Shown here: positions 50,237 to 50,340 of the stretch, one piece after another | How positions within the stretch are numbered: position 1 is the first letter of the stretch | Layout: every line of letters begins with the position of its first letter | NCBI GenBank assembly: GCA_045546275.1 | Contig: JAZQCM010000013.1 | Coordinates: 1 to 50,340 of the forward strand | DNA length: 50,340 nucleotides | Direction: 5' to 3' | DNA from: RGIG1927 sp045546275 | GTDB taxonomy: Bacteria > Bacillota > Clostridia > UMGS1883 | Notes under the pieces: model-generated | What the model was told of the DNA's origin: nothing | Seen by the model: only the letters and a program-made list of their open reading frames with translations | Database searches by the model: none | Position numbers and translations under genes: made by a program

Positions 50237-50277
50237 AAATGAAAACACCCATGCTATTTGCATAGGTGTTTTCATTT
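50237..50277 (-). terminator. Terminator of tRNA-Leu
   Basis: A 13-bp stem AAATGAAAACACC/GGTGTTTTCATTT (50237-50249, 50265-50277) with an inner ATGC/GCAT stem lies one base after the tRNA 3' end. The minus-strand end is T-rich. Confidence 0.8.
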
Positions 50278-50278
50278 A

Positions 50279-50340
50279 TGGTGCGAGAGGCGGGACTTGA
50301 ACCCGCATGGTCTCCCACACGCACCTTAAACGTGCGCGTC
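50279..50340 (-). tRNA. tRNA-Leu, 3' portion (anticodon probably AAG)
   Basis: On the minus strand the 3' part of a class II tRNA is readable. It has an anticodon stem CACGT/GCGTG, a long variable arm (TGG GAGA CCA), a T-arm GCGGG-TTCAAGT-CCCGC, the acceptor half CTCTCGC, discriminator A and an encoded CCA. The best fit of the stem puts AAG at 34-36 behind T33; placing TAA there breaks a stem pair. The 5' half lies beyond the window. Confidence 0.85.

Noticed and set aside
50054..50242. 62-codon open frame at the right end
   Set aside because: It crosses inverted repeats and the T-arm fragment, with no ribosome site. This looks like chance translation of structured non-coding DNA.
50279..50340. 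Reading the tRNA-Leu anticodon as TAA
   Set aside because: That register puts an A-C mismatch in the anticodon stem. AAG gives five pairs with one G-U.

Overview
The window looks like a chromosomal segment of an uncultured anaerobic Clostridia (Bacillota), probably from gut or rumen. Supporting signs are AT-leaning coding sequence, strong GGAGG-type ribosome sites, ATG starts with some TTG starts, near-perfect sigma-A promoters with 17-nt spacers, corrinoid methyltransferases, LuxS, BMP-type nucleoside transport, and large secreted proteins with repeat domains. The first ~480 bases (mini-RNase III tail and a DUF1294 gene) are visibly GC-rich and rich in G/C third positions. They are separated from the rest by a dense block of short repeats, so they may be a recent acquisition or a misassembled join.

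Layout. 1-1900: GC-rich fragment, a hairpin array with constant linkers, a long perfect inverted repeat, and a TauE/SafE exporter. 1900-5500: two secreted beta-helix-type proteins. 5500-5810: a compact locus with converging promoters and two opposed micro-ORFs that resembles a type I toxin-antitoxin remnant. 5810-6841: membrane-bound LuxR-type regulator. 6883-16355: a carbohydrate block on the minus strand (peptide deformylase and AraC regulator, secreted and cytoplasmic paralogous beta-propeller glycosidase-like proteins, a domain-permuted GH3 enzyme, NAD synthase). 16429-20932: LRR and DUF6273/WG surface proteins. 21044-21925: lipid kinase. 22035-26316: a complete corrinoid methyl-transfer module with an unidentified substrate. 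26442-29738: xylulokinase, AzlCD and an AraC regulator. 29870-31078: archaeal-type phosphoglycerate mutase on the plus strand.

31121-36126 is a BMP-family nucleoside ABC transporter. 36253-42728 is a tightly overlapping minus-strand series (cysteine desulfurase, thiI, cinA, luxS, mtnN, ade) joining tRNA thiolation to S-adenosylhomocysteine recycling and adenine salvage. MTA/SAH nucleosidase releases adenine, Ade deaminates it, LuxS returns homocysteine, and the adjacent transporter probably brings in nucleosides. 43175-45311 holds mgtE and a small exported protein on the plus strand. 45330-49965 holds membrane or exported proteins and an rRNA methyltransferase. The window ends inside a tRNA-Leu gene on the minus strand.

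A recurring ~70-residue C-terminal module ending in an [IVL]-K-[VI]-F-x-[WF] ... P motif links four otherwise unrelated exported proteins. The most unusual items are the 520-688 hairpin array, the 5529-5716 antisense locus, the orphan-substrate corrinoid operon and this shared C-terminal module. Family assignments come from motif recognition by eye. No database search was run.
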